A program made the position numbers and the translations under genes. 64,000 nt of DNA from the NCBI GenBank assembly GCA_021463145.1, contig JAJTWZ010000002.1, positions 1 through 64,000 of the forward strand. The letters are read 5' to 3'. The notes under the pieces were generated by a model. The model did no database searches and had not been told where the DNA came from. It was given only the letters and a program-made list of their open reading frames with translations. Origin of the DNA: Blastocatellia bacterium (lineage in GTDB: Bacteria > Acidobacteriota > Blastocatellia > UBA7656 > JADIYM01). Positions 7,827 through 19,436 of this stretch are shown here, piece after piece. Each line of letters opens with the position of its first letter. Within the stretch, counting starts at the first letter, position 1.

Positions 7827-7847
7827 GTGAAGCAACCGGCCCGTAGC

Positions 7848-8762
7848 CTAGAGCTGCAGGAAGACGTTGTCGTCGACCGCCACGCCGTACGTCGCGGCAT
7901 TCAACTCGATCGTCTGTACGAGCTGTTCGTTCTGCCGCAGCTTCCGCTTACCCGGCACGAGCACTTCCTGCAACAGCTTCCACTCCGAGTAACTCTCGCG
8001 GAAGACAACCGGCGCCTGCCCCTCGCCGAGCACGACGTCATACTCCACGTGGAGGATCTTGAAGCTCTTCGGACTGATGAAGAATCGCATCGTCCCGACC
8101 TCGGGCCGGGTCATCTCCAGCACTTCATGGTCGATCCCCTGCAGTCTCTTGACGCCCAGCCGCTTCAGCGTCGCACCCTCGTCCGCATACCGGAACAGTG
8201 CAGTGTAGTCGTTGACGACCGACGCCTTGAACGCTATGCCCGCCGCCGGATCCGGCGTCGTGTAACGCTGATCCTGCGCCGCCCACACCGACGCTCCGTT
8301 GTACGTCAGCGTGTACCGGAGCTGCTGCTCGGGCTTCGGCGACGTCTCGAAGATGATGTCGAGCCGCACGCGATCCTGCAGCATCTTCGCCCCGTTCACG
8401 TGGCGCCGCGTGTACTCGCCCGCAAGCTCGCCCGTAGTTGTGACGATCGTGATCCGGCCCTCTTCGCGGCCCGTGTTGTAAACCTTCTTCAACTGCGCGA
8501 AATTGAATCCGCGGTACGCAATCGCCACCCGCTCCGCGAGCACCTCCGGCGACCAGTCCTTCGGCTGCTTCTGCGTGATCTGCTTGAGCCGCTCGTTCAG
8601 CAGCGCGTCGCGCTCGGCCTGGGTCCCTTCCGTCGGCCCTTGCGGCGCCGCAGCGGCGGGTTGCGCGGGTGCCGGAGCCGGTTCCTGAGCACGGACCGTT
8701 CCCTGCGACACGAGCGTCAGCAACAGCGCCGTCGCGCACACAACGAAAGCGAATCGTTTCAC
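7848..8762 (-). CDS. secreted protein of unknown function
   Basis: A 304-residue exported protein with a signal peptide (KRFAFVVCATALLLTLVSQG, cleavage near residue 25, VRA-Q). An Ala/Pro-rich linker and a helical stretch ('DALLNERLKQITQKQPKDW') follow, then a ~220-residue beta-rich domain containing 'RFFISPKSFKILHVEYDV'. The overall look resembles periplasmic lipoprotein-carrier-like sandwich proteins, but no diagnostic motif is present, so function is left open. The second GTG (8762) is preferred as start because the ggaggt ribosome site is 11 nt upstream; the first in-frame GTG at 8771 is only 2 nt from it. It stands alone, downstream of pnp on the same strand. Confidence 0.75.
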   Translation of the reverse strand: MKRFAFVVCATALLLTLVSQGTVRAQEPAPAPAQPAAAAPQGPTEGTQAERDALLNERLKQITQKQPKDWSPEVLAERVAIAYRGFNFAQLKKVYNTGREEGRITIVTTTGELAGEYTRRHVNGAKMLQDRVRLDIIFETSPKPEQQLRYTLTYNGASVWAAQDQRYTTPDPAAGIAFKASVVNDYTALFRYADEGATLKRLGVKRLQGIDHEVLEMTRPEVGTMRFFISPKSFKILHVEYDVVLGEGQAPVVFRESYSEWKLLQEVLVPGKRKLRQNEQLVQTIELNAATYGVAVDDNVFLQL

Positions 8763-8888
8763 GGGACTCACGACCTCCGGATGGAGTGAACAGCGCGGGA
8801 AATCATAGCACTGGAGGGGAAGGCGCCTTCGGGCGGACCGTGCCCGCCCGAAGGGATGCCTGGGAACGCCGGCTGCGTTGGCCGCGGA

Positions 8889-11147
<2,259 letters not shown>

Positions 11148-11448
11148 ATTCTCGTCTCCTTACGCTTCCTGAACGCAGAAAACCGAGCGGGCCGGGGCGC
11201 CGGAATGCGGCGCCGCGCAAACCTCGCGCGGGTTCAACGAACGAAAGCCGCGACCGACGGCGACAAACGCCATGCAATCGCGACTCGAGTTCGGAAAATT
11301 GGTGATGGGATCGGATACGTGACGGGCGGCGAATCCCGATGGGCCGGCCCTGAGACCGGGTGGCGAGACACGCATGCCCGAAACGTCCCGAAATAGCCTC
11401 TCTCGAGGTATTCGGGGCGTCCGGGCAGGGCCCGATTCGGCTCCAGCG
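11148..11448 (-). other. rpsO-pnp intercistronic leader with stem-loops
   Basis: About 300 nt without a gene between rpsO and pnp. On the minus strand it can form a GGCGCC/GGCGCC stem-loop with a 7-nt loop (11196-11214) and an adjacent CCGCG/CGCGG hairpin. In E. coli, pnp is autoregulated through a stem-loop leader cut by RNase III; the same arrangement is plausible here but the structures are small. Confidence 0.5.
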
Positions 11449-11718
11449 TTACTTGCGGAGGCCGAGTCTGGAAATGACGGCATGGTACCGCTCGGCGTCC
11501 TTGCGCTTCAGATAGTCCAGAAGGCGGCGGCGCTGGCTCACCAGCTTCAACAGACCGCGACGCGAGTGGTTGTCCTTCTTGTGCGTCTTGAAGTGCTCCG
11601 TCAAATCCTGAATGCGGCGCGTCAGGATCGCTACCTGAATCTCAGGCGATCCCGTATCCGACTCGTGGGCCTTGTAGCCCTCGATGATGTCCGACTTGAT
11701 TTCCTTTGCCAGTGGCAC
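11449..11718 (-). CDS. rpsO: 30S ribosomal protein S15
   Basis: An 89-residue ribosomal protein that binds the central domain of 16S rRNA early in small-subunit assembly. The family hallmarks '[19 protein letters not shown]', '[26 protein letters not shown]' region and '[12 protein letters not shown]' span the whole protein. The GTG start at 11718 is supported by an aggaga ribosome site 7 nt upstream. First gene of the rpsO-pnp unit, divergent from the NYN-domain gene. Confidence 0.98.
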   Translation of the reverse strand: MPLAKEIKSDIIEGYKAHESDTGSPEIQVAILTRRIQDLTEHFKTHKKDNHSRRGLLKLVSQRRRLLDYLKRKDAERYHAVISRLGLRK

Positions 11719-11835
11719 TGCTTGCTCTCCTCTACGACTTCGGTTCGGATTATGTGGTCTATTTCAAATTGGCGACGCTAACACAGCGGGAGCCAGGCGG
11801 GCAAGGCGACGGAGTCATCCGGTATCATCCCCCAC

Positions 11836-12348
11836 GTGGCGTACATCGTGGATGGCAACAACGTGATCGGCCACGCCTGCGGGTGGGAAATCGGAGCTTC
11901 GTCCAGCCGAATGCGGCTCCTCGACGAGGTTGCTGGCTTCGTTTCCTCCTCCGGCGAGCGGGTAACCGTAGTTTTCGACGGCGCGCCGGAGGACCGGATA
12001 CCGGACGGATCGTTTCATCGAGGAATCCTGGTCCGTTATGCCAGACGAGGATCGAACGCGGACCGGATTGTGGCCGCCCTGGTTCGGGAATCCACCGACA
12101 GGCGACGACTTACCGTCGTCTCCTCGGACAGGGCGCTAGTTGCGGAATGCCGCTCGCACGGTGCCAGGACACTTGGATCCGACGCGTTCCGGCGGTTGAT
12201 GGCCGCAAGTTCGCCACGACGAAGCAGCACGGGCGACCCGGGAGCGGCGGCGCGGCCGGCAGACGTTCCCGTCGGCGAGTGGTACCGGTATTTCGGAATC
12301 GAACCCGACGACGAGCCCAGCGTGCCTCCCAGGAAGCGTCGGCGATGA
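11836..12348 (+). CDS. NYN-domain (YacP-like) RNase-type protein
   Basis: A 170-residue protein with a PIN-like NYN fold. N-terminal 'YIVDGNNVIG' provides the first metal-binding aspartate, 'VVFDGAPED' and 'NADRIVAALV' the central acidic residues, and 'TVVSSDRALVAECRSHGA' the last. YacP/Rae1-type members are RNA endonucleases, some linked to ribosome-associated mRNA decay. The GTG start is placed directly before the conserved 'YIVDGNN'. Its stop overlaps the next ATG (ATGA), so it is co-translated with the molybdoprotein gene; no functional link between the two is obvious. The C-terminus is basic (PPRKRRR). Confidence 0.85.
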   Translation: MAYIVDGNNVIGHACGWEIGASSSRMRLLDEVAGFVSSSGERVTVVFDGAPEDRIPDGSFHRGILVRYARRGSNADRIVAALVRESTDRRRLTVVSSDRALVAECRSHGARTLGSDAFRRLMAASSPRRSSTGDPGAAARPADVPVGEWYRYFGIEPDDEPSVPPRKRRR

Positions 12349-13916
12349 ACGACCTCGTCGGTCTCAACATCGACGGTCGAGAAAATGGCGCGCCGACCGG
12401 CGACGACCTCGCGCTCGCGGCGGGCCTTATGGCGGCCATAGTTTCGACCGCCGCCGGCGCCATTGCCTGGCTGGCCTACGAGACGCCGTTTCTACCGCTG
12501 CGGGTCGTCGACGCAATATTCGCCGTCGTGCCGGCGGAGATAGTGCAGATCGGCGTGGCCTTTCTGGGACCGTGGGCGAAGCGGCTCGCATTCGCGGCAA
12601 GCGTCGGCGGTGAACTCACGATTCTCGCGTTCCTGGCGCGCACGTTCGCGGCACGCTTCCGTACGGCTGGCCTCGCCGGTGCGCTCGCAATGGGAGCCGC
12701 CATCTGGCTCGTGGCGTCGCTGACGGTGATTCCGCTAGCTGGCGGCGGACCGTTCGGCGTCGCCTGGCGCCCGAGTCCTTCGGCCTCGGCGCTATCGCTC
12801 CTTTCGATCGGACTCCTCTTCGGAGGCGCGTTCCACTTTGCGTCCCGGCTTCTCCACGCCAGTCCGGCCATTGCGGCCAGCGCCGCAACGATCGCGAGCC
12901 GCCGGACGTTCTTCGGCTCGATCGTCGCCGCTGGCGTGGCCGTCGTCCTCGTCGAAGGCCTCCAATCCATCGCAAACGCAACCGGATGGGGCCGTGGCGA
13001 CCGCGTCTCAGGCGGTTCCGGCGTTTTTCCCGACATCGACGGACTGAGCCGTGAAGTTACGCCGGCCGCGGATTTCTACCACGTTTCGAAGAACGTCTTC
13101 GATCCGGACTCGATCCACCGCGACTGGCGCCTGCACATCGGCGGGCTCGTCGAAAAGCCGATGTCGTGGACGCTTGAAGAGTTGAAGGCGCTGCCGGCTG
13201 TCGAAGGGTTCGCCACTCTTGCGTGTATCGAGAATCCGGTCGGAGGCGACCTGATCGGCAATGCATTCTGGCGGGGCGTCTCACTTGCCGTTCTGCTCGA
13301 GGCCGCTGGAGTTGCCGCTGGAGCCGTGGACCTCGCGTTCACCGCCTTGGACGACTATACGGACTCGATCGCAATCGAACGCGCAATGCGCCCCGGCTGC
13401 ATGCTCGCCTACGAAATGAACGGAGAGCCCCTCGACTCCACGCACGGCGCGCCCTCGAGGCTCATAGTTCCCGGGATCTTCGGAATGAAGAATGTGAAGT
13501 GGATATCGCGGATCGACGTCGCCGGATCAGACGTGAAGGGATACTGGCAGCGCCGCGGTTGGAACGACGTGGCCGAGTATCGGACGATGTCGCGCATCGA
13601 TGTGGCCACACCCGGCGTGGCCGGCCGCGCGGCAAGTCTCGCCGGAGTTGCCTTTGCCGGAGACCGCGGAATCGAGCGCGTCGAAGTGAGCACCGACGGG
13701 GGCTCGACGTGGGTGCCGGCACGTATCCGCCAGCCGCTCTCCCCGAACTCGTGGGTTCTCTGGCACGCCGAGTGGACTCCGGCGCGTCCCGGCCGATACG
13801 ACGTGGCCGTGCGTGCCGTGGATGGAGCGGGGCGCGATCAGATCGCCACCCCCTCATCCGCGTTTCCCGACGGTGTCACCGGCCTGCATCACGTCATCGT
13901 GCCCGTCACCGGGTGA
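12345..13916 (+). CDS. membrane-anchored molybdopterin-dependent oxidoreductase (sulfite oxidase family)
   Basis: A 523-residue protein. The first ~210 residues hold about five hydrophobic segments (near 22-42, 85-107, 111-133, 149-167 and 190-208). A soluble SUOX-type molybdopterin domain follows (~240-410) with the probable Mo-ligating Cys294 in 'TLACIENPVGGD' and the family segment 'HGAPSRLIVPG'. Residues ~425-523 form an Ig-like dimerisation domain ('IERVEVSTDGGSTW'). Members oxidise or reduce small oxo-substrates such as sulfite or oxidised methionine; the substrate here cannot be told. The N-terminal integral-membrane anchor suggests the catalytic part faces the periplasm and exchanges electrons with the membrane. 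Translation is coupled to the NYN gene by a 4-nt overlap. Confidence 0.9.
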   Translation: MNDLVGLNIDGRENGAPTGDDLALAAGLMAAIVSTAAGAIAWLAYETPFLPLRVVDAIFAVVPAEIVQIGVAFLGPWAKRLAFAASVGGELTILAFLARTFAARFRTAGLAGALAMGAAIWLVASLTVIPLAGGGPFGVAWRPSPSASALSLLSIGLLFGGAFHFASRLLHASPAIAASAATIASRRTFFGSIVAAGVAVVLVEGLQSIANATGWGRGDRVSGGSGVFPDIDGLSREVTPAADFYHVSKNVFDPDSIHRDWRLHIGGLVEKPMSWTLEELKALPAVEGFATLACIENPVGGDLIGNAFWRGVSLAVLLEAAGVAAGAVDLAFTALDDYTDSIAIERAMRPGCMLAYEMNGEPLDSTHGAPSRLIVPGIFGMKNVKWISRIDVAGSDVKGYWQRRGWNDVAEYRTMSRIDVATPGVAGRAASLAGVAFAGDRGIERVEVSTDGGSTWVPARIRQPLSPNSWVLWHAEWTPARPGRYDVAVRAVDGAGRDQIATPSSAFPDGVTGLHHVIVPVTG

Positions 13917-14002
13917 GGGACGTGACTACGGTGGTAGAATCCCGTCCGCCTCATCGCTATGACGCAGGCCATGAACATTCTTGACTGCAGGAGCAGTATC
14001 GG

Positions 14003-14521
14003 ATGACACCAGAACAAGCGCGATTCTTTCTGACCACGTTTCTTCCCGTAATCGAGGAGGAGCACCGGGCTACCGCCAAAGTAATCAACTCCATCCCACA
14101 GGAGCATTGCGACTGGAAGCCCGACGAGAAGGCCCGCTCGGCTTCCGAGCTCGCCGGCCACATCGTCAGCTCGGAGGTCTGGTTTCTCGACGGCATCGCA
14201 AGCGGTGAATTCGGCGATTCGTCCGACAAGGCGGAACTTGCCGGAAAATCCTGTGCGGAACTTGCCTCGTGGTACTCCGCCGCATACGAAAAAGAACTGG
14301 AGCGGGTGAAGGCTCTTTCGGACGCCGATCTCGTTCGCGACGTGTCGTTTTTTGGAATGGAGAGCCACTCGGCAGTCTACTACCTTACATATCTCCTGCT
14401 TCACACCGCGCACCATCGCGGTCAACTGGCGGCATACCTTCGGCCGATGGGCGGGAAGGTGCCGTCGATCTACGGCGGAAGCGCCGATGAACCATTCACG
14501 GGCGAAGCCGCCGCCGGCTGA
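14003..14521 (+). CDS. DinB family protein
   Basis: A 172-residue four-helix-bundle protein of the DinB/YfiT type. The metal-binding histidine triad is visible: His53 in 'ELAGHIVSS', and His134 and His138 in 'LLHTAHHRGQL'. DinB-like proteins bind a divalent metal; some act as thiol-dependent transferases (for example with bacillithiol or mycothiol), many are uncharacterised. It is followed 29 nt later by the DUF4920 gene and may share its transcript. Confidence 0.88.
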   Translation: MTPEQARFFLTTFLPVIEEEHRATAKVINSIPQEHCDWKPDEKARSASELAGHIVSSEVWFLDGIASGEFGDSSDKAELAGKSCAELASWYSAAYEKELERVKALSDADLVRDVSFFGMESHSAVYYLTYLLLHTAHHRGQLAAYLRPMGGKVPSIYGGSADEPFTGEAAAG

Positions 14522-14550
14522 CGTCCATTGCCCTTTTGGAGGAAATTTTC

Positions 14551-15006
14551 GTGATTCGCAACGCATTCATCGTATCGGGACTGGCCGTCCTCGTGGCCGC
14601 GACGGCGGTTCTCGCCGGAACCTCGAAGCATTACGGAGCGCCTTTCGGTGAAGCCTCCACGGTCGTCCTCGCGGACGCCCTGGCGAAGCCCGCCGACTAC
14701 AAGGACAAGGCCATCCGTCTGGAGGGAACGATCACCGACGTCTGCCAGAAGGAAGGCTGCTGGCTCGTGCTCACCGATGGAAAGCAGACGATGCGGATCC
14801 ACATGAAGGGTCACGCCTTCGCCGTGCCGAAAGACATCAGCGGTAAGAAAATCGTCGCCGAGGGCCAGCTCGAGGTAAAGACGATTCCGGAGGCAATGGC
14901 GAAGCACCTTGCCGAAGAAAGCAAGGCGGGTCCCGATCCGTCGACGATCAAGGGCGACCAGACCGTCGTCCGTCTCATGGCCTCGGGCGTAGAGGTCGTC
15001 GACTGA
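14551..15006 (+). CDS. secreted DUF4920-domain protein
   Basis: A 151-residue exported protein with a signal peptide of ~22 residues and a small beta-barrel (OB-like) domain. The most conserved part is 'CQKEGCWLVLTDGKQTMRI' (about residues 65-83), typical of DUF4920. The paired cysteines (65 and 70) followed by Trp could bind metal or form a disulfide; function is not established. The GTG start at 14551 is chosen because ggagga sits 8 nt upstream; the frame extends five codons further to a TTG that lies within that ribosome site. The matrixin-like gene starts 13 nt downstream. Confidence 0.85.
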   Translation: MIRNAFIVSGLAVLVAATAVLAGTSKHYGAPFGEASTVVLADALAKPADYKDKAIRLEGTITDVCQKEGCWLVLTDGKQTMRIHMKGHAFAVPKDISGKKIVAEGQLEVKTIPEAMAKHLAEESKAGPDPSTIKGDQTVVRLMASGVEVVD

Positions 15007-15019
15007 CGGAGCCACCACG

Positions 15020-16789
15020 GTGCGCTGGATTCTGACGACCGTCGTCGCAGCCGTTTTCGTCGCCATCCCGGCGTCGAATGCGATGGCGACGACGGTCGTC
15101 GTTCCCAGCGATACCCAGCTCTTCGCCGCGTCGCGAGGCGTGGTCGAGGGTACGGTTCGCGAGATTCGCTCGCGACGGATCGACGGCGGACGGCAGATCG
15201 TCACGTACGTCACGCTCGACGTCGACACGGTCCACGCTGGCGCGCTCGAGCCCGGAGCGGTCGTTTTGCGCGAGCTCGGCGGTCTCGTCGGCGACGATTT
15301 CGCCATCATCCACGGAGCGCCGGAGTACGCGGTTGGCGAACGCGTGCTCGTCTTTCTGGATGCCGATCCGGCTGGCGTGCTTCGCACCTGGGGGCTCTTC
15401 CTCGGGAAGTATTCGATCCAGGAGACCGCAGCCGGAAAACTCGTGGTCAGGTCGGGCGCGCCGGATGGTGTCGGCTTCCTGTCTGGACACGACAGCGGTC
15501 CGGCGACCGACGTCGCGCCGTACGGCGAGTTCGTTGCCGCGCTCGCGTTGCGGCGCGCTGAAACGGCACGGAAGCAGGGTTCGGATGCTCCGCTGGTGGC
15601 CGTGCCGGATGAGCTGACGGCGCCCGTTGCGGCGGTCGACGAGGCCTACCACACGAATTTCACGCTTCTTGCCGGGCGTCCCCGTTGGTTTGAAGCCGAC
15701 GAAGGTCTTCAGATTCCATACTTCATTCGCCCGACTTCTTTCCTAATCGACGGCGGACGGGGAGCCGTGGCCGATGCGCTCGCTGCCTGGTCGACGGTGC
15801 CCGGATGTTCCCTTCGGCTCGTGCTGCAGGACGATACGGAGAACTGCGGTTACTCGCGCGACGGCCAGAGCACCGTTTCCTTCGACGATTGCAAGAACCA
15901 GATTGCCGGGGGAGGCTGTTTCGGGGTCATTGCGATCGGAGGCTCCGCCGGGCGCACGAGCGAGAAGAAGACGATCAACGGAGTTGAATTCGTCAGGATC
16001 ACGGACGCCGACGTCGTGCTCAACAGCGGGATGAACACCTGCCTGCTCGGCCACCGGCTCACGATCCGAGAGATCATCACCCACGAACTGGGCCACTCGG
16101 TCGGACTGGGGCACTCGTCGCAGGCGGGTCCCGAGCCGAACCCGCGGCTCGCCGAAGCGACGATGTATTACCAGCTTCACGAGGACGGGCGCGGCGCATC
16201 GCTCCGGCCTGACGACATCGACGCGATCACTTTCGTGTATCCCGCATCGGAGGTTCCCCCGGCGGTCGTGACCGAATCCCTGCCTGGTGGAAACGTCGGC
16301 GCCGCCTACGAGGTCTCGCTCGAGGCGACGGGTGGGGCGACACCGCTCGTCTGGTCGATTTCGTCCGGCACGTTGCCCGCCGGAATTTCTTTTTCGCCGG
16401 ACGGCCATCTGACGGGACTGCCAGCCGCCAAGGGAACGTCCACGGTCACGTTTCAGGTCACCGACTCGCGCGGGCGCAACGCAACCCGAGCATTGTCGAT
16501 GGAAGTTCTTGGCGCCATCCCGGTCGTGGATTCGGTCGAATACAGGGCCCAGAAGAAACGGCTCACGATCTTTGCTCGCATCGATGACGGGCTTTCGGTA
16601 GAGATCCGGGTCAACGGCGCGTCCATAGCGCCGCCGGCGCGGATTCGCACCAAACCCGACAGCGCGTCTGGCGGCACTCGCTTCATCGTGAAGGGCACAA
16701 GCGCCCAACTCAACGTCACTCAGCCTGCCGGATCGAACGCGCTCGTCTTCGTCGTCGACGGCGTGCCTTCCAATCCCGTGTTGTTTTGA
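15020..16789 (+). CDS. secreted matrixin-like zinc metalloprotease with Ig-like domain
   Basis: A 589-residue exported protein. A signal peptide (about residues 1-23) is followed by a ~170-residue beta-rich N-terminal domain and then a metzincin protease domain. The zinc-binding motif 'HELGHSVGLGH' has His355, Glu356, His359 and His365, and 'ATMYYQLHEDGR' supplies the Met-turn region. Residues ~415-495 form a putative Ig-like domain ('GTLPAGISFSPDGHLTG'), and a C-terminal beta domain follows. It probably cleaves extracellular or surface proteins; there is no clear cysteine-switch propeptide. The GTG start has a ggag site 9 nt upstream. Confidence 0.88.
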   Translation: MRWILTTVVAAVFVAIPASNAMATTVVVPSDTQLFAASRGVVEGTVREIRSRRIDGGRQIVTYVTLDVDTVHAGALEPGAVVLRELGGLVGDDFAIIHGAPEYAVGERVLVFLDADPAGVLRTWGLFLGKYSIQETAAGKLVVRSGAPDGVGFLSGHDSGPATDVAPYGEFVAALALRRAETARKQGSDAPLVAVPDELTAPVAAVDEAYHTNFTLLAGRPRWFEADEGLQIPYFIRPTSFLIDGGRGAVADALAAWSTVPGCSLRLVLQDDTENCGYSRDGQSTVSFDDCKNQIAGGGCFGVIAIGGSAGRTSEKKTINGVEFVRITDADVVLNSGMNTCLLGHRLTIREIITHELGHSVGLGHSSQAGPEPNPRLAEATMYYQLHEDGRGASLRPDDIDAITFVYPASEVPPAVVTESLPGGNVGAAYEVSLEATGGATPLVWSISSGTLPAGISFSPDGHLTGLPAAKGTSTVTFQVTDSRGRNATRALSMEVLGAIPVVDSVEYRAQKKRLTIFARIDDGLSVEIRVNGASIAPPARIRTKPDSASGGTRFIVKGTSAQLNVTQPAGSNALVFVVDGVPSNPVLF

Positions 16790-17333
16790 CTGCGAAGAGG
16801 AATGTCAGGACCAACGGGATCTGAGTCCGCCCCCTGGTCCTGTCGTTCCTTCCAGAGATCGGCGAAGGCCGCGGTGTGACGCAACGCCACGGCCTTCGCA
16901 TTCCGTCGGTGAACAGGCGCCGTCGATCGCAATCTCGAAGTCGAGAAGGATCGGCGAGGCAGCGTCACCGGCGCGGAACTCAAATATCCTGTCGGCGACC
17001 CGATCGGCCGCCATCGCCGGGCATCGCGGAACCATGCGGAGCCTGGAGGAACCGGCTGTGGCTCCGGACTGTCCCGCGAGCCGGCGAAGAGTCAATGGTC
17101 CTCTGTGCGTCTGCAATCCGGCCAACCGCACATTGAACCTGTCACCCTGTTCAGTCCGGAATTACGGGGGGTCCGGGGGAAAGTTCCGGGCGCACGACCT
17201 GCTTTACCAATGTTTTACATTCGAGCGGCCAGGGCCTGACGAGACAGTTCTCGCCGGATTCACGGAGCCGAATCGATGGGCGTTCCGATCCGGCTCGCGA
17301 GTAAACACCGCGCACTGCTCTGCCGTCCGGAGC
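16790..17333. other. intergenic region between convergent genes
   Basis: About 540 bp between the 3' ends of the matrixin-like and VWFA genes. Frames in it lack known motifs or ribosome sites. The only clear structure is the hairpin at 16862-16899. The composition near 17140-17230 is somewhat more AT-rich, but no promoter or RNA gene was recognised. Confidence 0.6.
16862..16899. terminator. strong hairpin between convergent genes
   Basis: Arms GCGAAGGCCG (16862-16871) and CGGCCTTCGC (16890-16899) pair perfectly over 10 bp. After one mismatch the pairing continues through four more base pairs around an 8-nt loop. It lies ~70 nt past the matrixin-like stop. No T-run is present on either strand, so it may be a bidirectional weak terminator or an mRNA 3'-end stabiliser. 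Confidence 0.5.
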
Positions 17334-19436
17334 CTATTCCACCTCGAAGTCCATCCACTGCGTCGAGCTACGTGGCTTCGAATCCGGCAGCACGTCGCGC
17401 ACGACGAGTTCCAGCACGTAGGTCCCCGGCTTCATTTCGTCGCCAAGCGACAATCCGCGGCTGACTCGAATCCGCGAAGCATCGGCGTGCTGACCTGGAT
17501 CCAATGGGGCAATGACGTTCGAGAGCACGAGCCTGCCCCCGCGGTAGACGCGCACAGTCAACTCGAGCGCCGGCCGCCTCGAGATCTTGTCCGGCCTCGC
17601 GTTGTAGATCTCGAATCCGTACGAGAGACGGTCGCCAACCTTGAATCGCCGAACTGCCGGACTGGATGAGGGCTCCATGGGCGTCGGCTTCTGCGCCTTG
17701 TTCAGATTTCGCACGTCGAATTGGGCCGGGTTAGCAGTGACAACTATTCCGGACATCGCAAGATCCTTGCCGCCGGCATCCGGCATCTCGATGAACTGGT
17801 ACGCCGATCCGATCCGATCCGACTGAAGGTCGCGAAGCGCCACCCGCATCGAATACGCACCCGGCCGGTCGAGCGGAACTGCGATCGTCTGGTCGTATCC
17901 GGATTGCAGAACACGCTGGTAGTCGGTTTCGCTCAGTCGTATCTCCGGGGTGCTGGATTGCCGGTTCACCATGCCGCCGTTGTCGCCGAAAGCCACGACG
18001 AGTAATTCCACTCGCGCAACACGCGTCCCGTCACGGTCGACGGCGAACGTAAGATCGCGGGCGTCCACATGAAGAAAACAGAGCACGGTCGGCCCGCGTC
18101 GCGGATCGACGGTGAACAGGGGAGTCAACTTCATCCTTACACCGCTTGCGGCGAAAGGCGAAATTACGGCGTCGACCATCCGCTGACTCGCCGAACGTGT
18201 CTCGATCTCGCCCTGGTCGTCGGGGTAACCGTAAAAACCCGACCGGGCGCGCACGGTCAGACCCGGTCTCCTGGCCCGAACGGCAATTCGGTGGAATTCG
18301 GAACGGCCTTCCCCCGAGAAAGTCGCGTCTTCGGGCACATAACCGAGCAGGTAATAGCCCCGCTGGTCGTCAACCGCGCGTCTGAGTCCGCCCGTGATGT
18401 CATTAGTGTTGTAAATGAACAGCCCACCGGTCTGGTCAGCCAGTTGACTCAGCACGTCGCGCGACCTGAAGAGCGCGGACGTGCGCCGCGCCAGTTGATC
18501 GCCGATGTCGGAGAGTCGCCTGAATCGGTTCGTGGATTCATCCGCTTCGAATCCGACCGGCACCACTCCACGAACGTCGATGCTGTAGATCGCAACGGAA
18601 CTGCGGTTCGAGAAATCGATCAGAGTCTGCACCGCCCGACGCACACGCGACGACTCGACTCCGTTCGCCTCGAAGCCCTCGATCGCGCAAGTCATGCCGT
18701 CCGACAGAAGGACCACGGATTTCCGGCCAGGCAGCGACCTGAGGCCCCGAACGACGAAATTAAGCACCCCCAGCGTGCCCCTTACGAAAAGATCCGTTCG
18801 GCGCGAATCACCCAGTCCAGTGTCATCCGCCTTCGCCCCGCCACCGGTTCCGTCGTCGCAGTCCATTTCGGGTCGCGAGCGCGGAACATATCGGATGCGC
18901 TCGATTGCGGCGTAAAGATCCTCGCGATTGGTCGTGAACTGCTGGAGAGCGCCGGCGCCCCCGCGTGCCTGCACTATCGCTATCTGATCGCCGGGCTCCA
19001 GCCGCTCGTCGACGAACGATTTGATTGCCTTGCGAGCAGAGAGTGCGCTGTCGTTCGACGCGAGGTCGTCGACGACGATGGCGATCGTCCGCCGTACACG
19101 TTCGGGCGGCAAGCGAATTGGAACCGCCGATTCAACAGCTTCGAGTTCCGTCTCGGGCAGCGGCCCGGGCGTCACGAAGCTGAAGTTCGTGATGGTCTGC
19201 GGCCGATCGTCCTGGAGCAGTTCGAAGTCATCACGCGAGAGGTCCGTAACAGGGCGCCCGTCCTTGTCGGTTACTATCGCGTCGACCTGCACGAGCGTAA
19301 CGCCCAGTCTGACGACTTTCTCGTCGATCTCGGGCGCCGGTTGAAGCGCCTGTCCCCACGTGTTCGGCGACAGGCACATCAGGGCCAGGAGCGCCAGTCC
19401 CCACCAGTCCGTTCGTCTTGCAACCCTGATTCCCAT
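17334..19436 (-). CDS. secreted VWFA-related protein (acidobacterial type)
   Basis: A 700-residue exported protein. After a signal peptide (GLALLALMCLSPNTWGQ) comes the typical opening of the acidobacterial VWFA-related family, 'LVQVDAIVTDKDGRPVTDL', then a von Willebrand A-like domain at ~100-330 ('TIAIVVDDLASNDSALSARK', 'GRKSVVLLSDGM', 'IYSIDVRG'). The MIDAS-like motif is imperfect (D-D-x-A-S-x-D-S). The last ~300 residues are beta-rich. The family is abundant in Acidobacteriota and of unknown role, probably protein-protein contact in the periplasm or at the surface. The ATG at 19436 is preferred to a TTG 14 codons upstream because it gives a normal signal peptide. Confidence 0.85.
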   Translation of the reverse strand: MGIRVARRTDWWGLALLALMCLSPNTWGQALQPAPEIDEKVVRLGVTLVQVDAIVTDKDGRPVTDLSRDDFELLQDDRPQTITNFSFVTPGPLPETELEAVESAVPIRLPPERVRRTIAIVVDDLASNDSALSARKAIKSFVDERLEPGDQIAIVQARGGAGALQQFTTNREDLYAAIERIRYVPRSRPEMDCDDGTGGGAKADDTGLGDSRRTDLFVRGTLGVLNFVVRGLRSLPGRKSVVLLSDGMTCAIEGFEANGVESSRVRRAVQTLIDFSNRSSVAIYSIDVRGVVPVGFEADESTNRFRRLSDIGDQLARRTSALFRSRDVLSQLADQTGGLFIYNTNDITGGLRRAVDDQRGYYLLGYVPEDATFSGEGRSEFHRIAVRARRPGLTVRARSGFYGYPDDQGEIETRSASQRMVDAVISPFAASGVRMKLTPLFTVDPRRGPTVLCFLHVDARDLTFAVDRDGTRVARVELLVVAFGDNGGMVNRQSSTPEIRLSETDYQRVLQSGYDQTIAVPLDRPGAYSMRVALRDLQSDRIGSAYQFIEMPDAGGKDLAMSGIVVTANPAQFDVRNLNKAQKPTPMEPSSSPAVRRFKVGDRLSYGFEIYNARPDKISRRPALELTVRVYRGGRLVLSNVIAPLDPGQHADASRIRVSRGLSLGDEMKPGTYVLELVVRDVLPDSKPRSSTQWMDFEVE

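Larger units (their letters stand above)
7308..7847. other. intergenic region without a supported gene
   Basis: This 540-bp gap lies between the tRNA and a secreted-protein gene. Short frames exist, but none shows a known motif, ribosome site or composition like the neighbouring genes. It contains two structured elements, listed separately: a 12-bp inverted repeat at 7638-7668 and a hairpin at 7812-7826. The promoter of the tRNA gene should lie just above 7307 on the minus strand. Confidence 0.6.

Noticed and set aside
16876-17136. Small gene between the matrixin-like and VWFA genes
   Set aside because: Arg/Ser-rich translation overlapping a strong hairpin, with no ribosome site or family resemblance.
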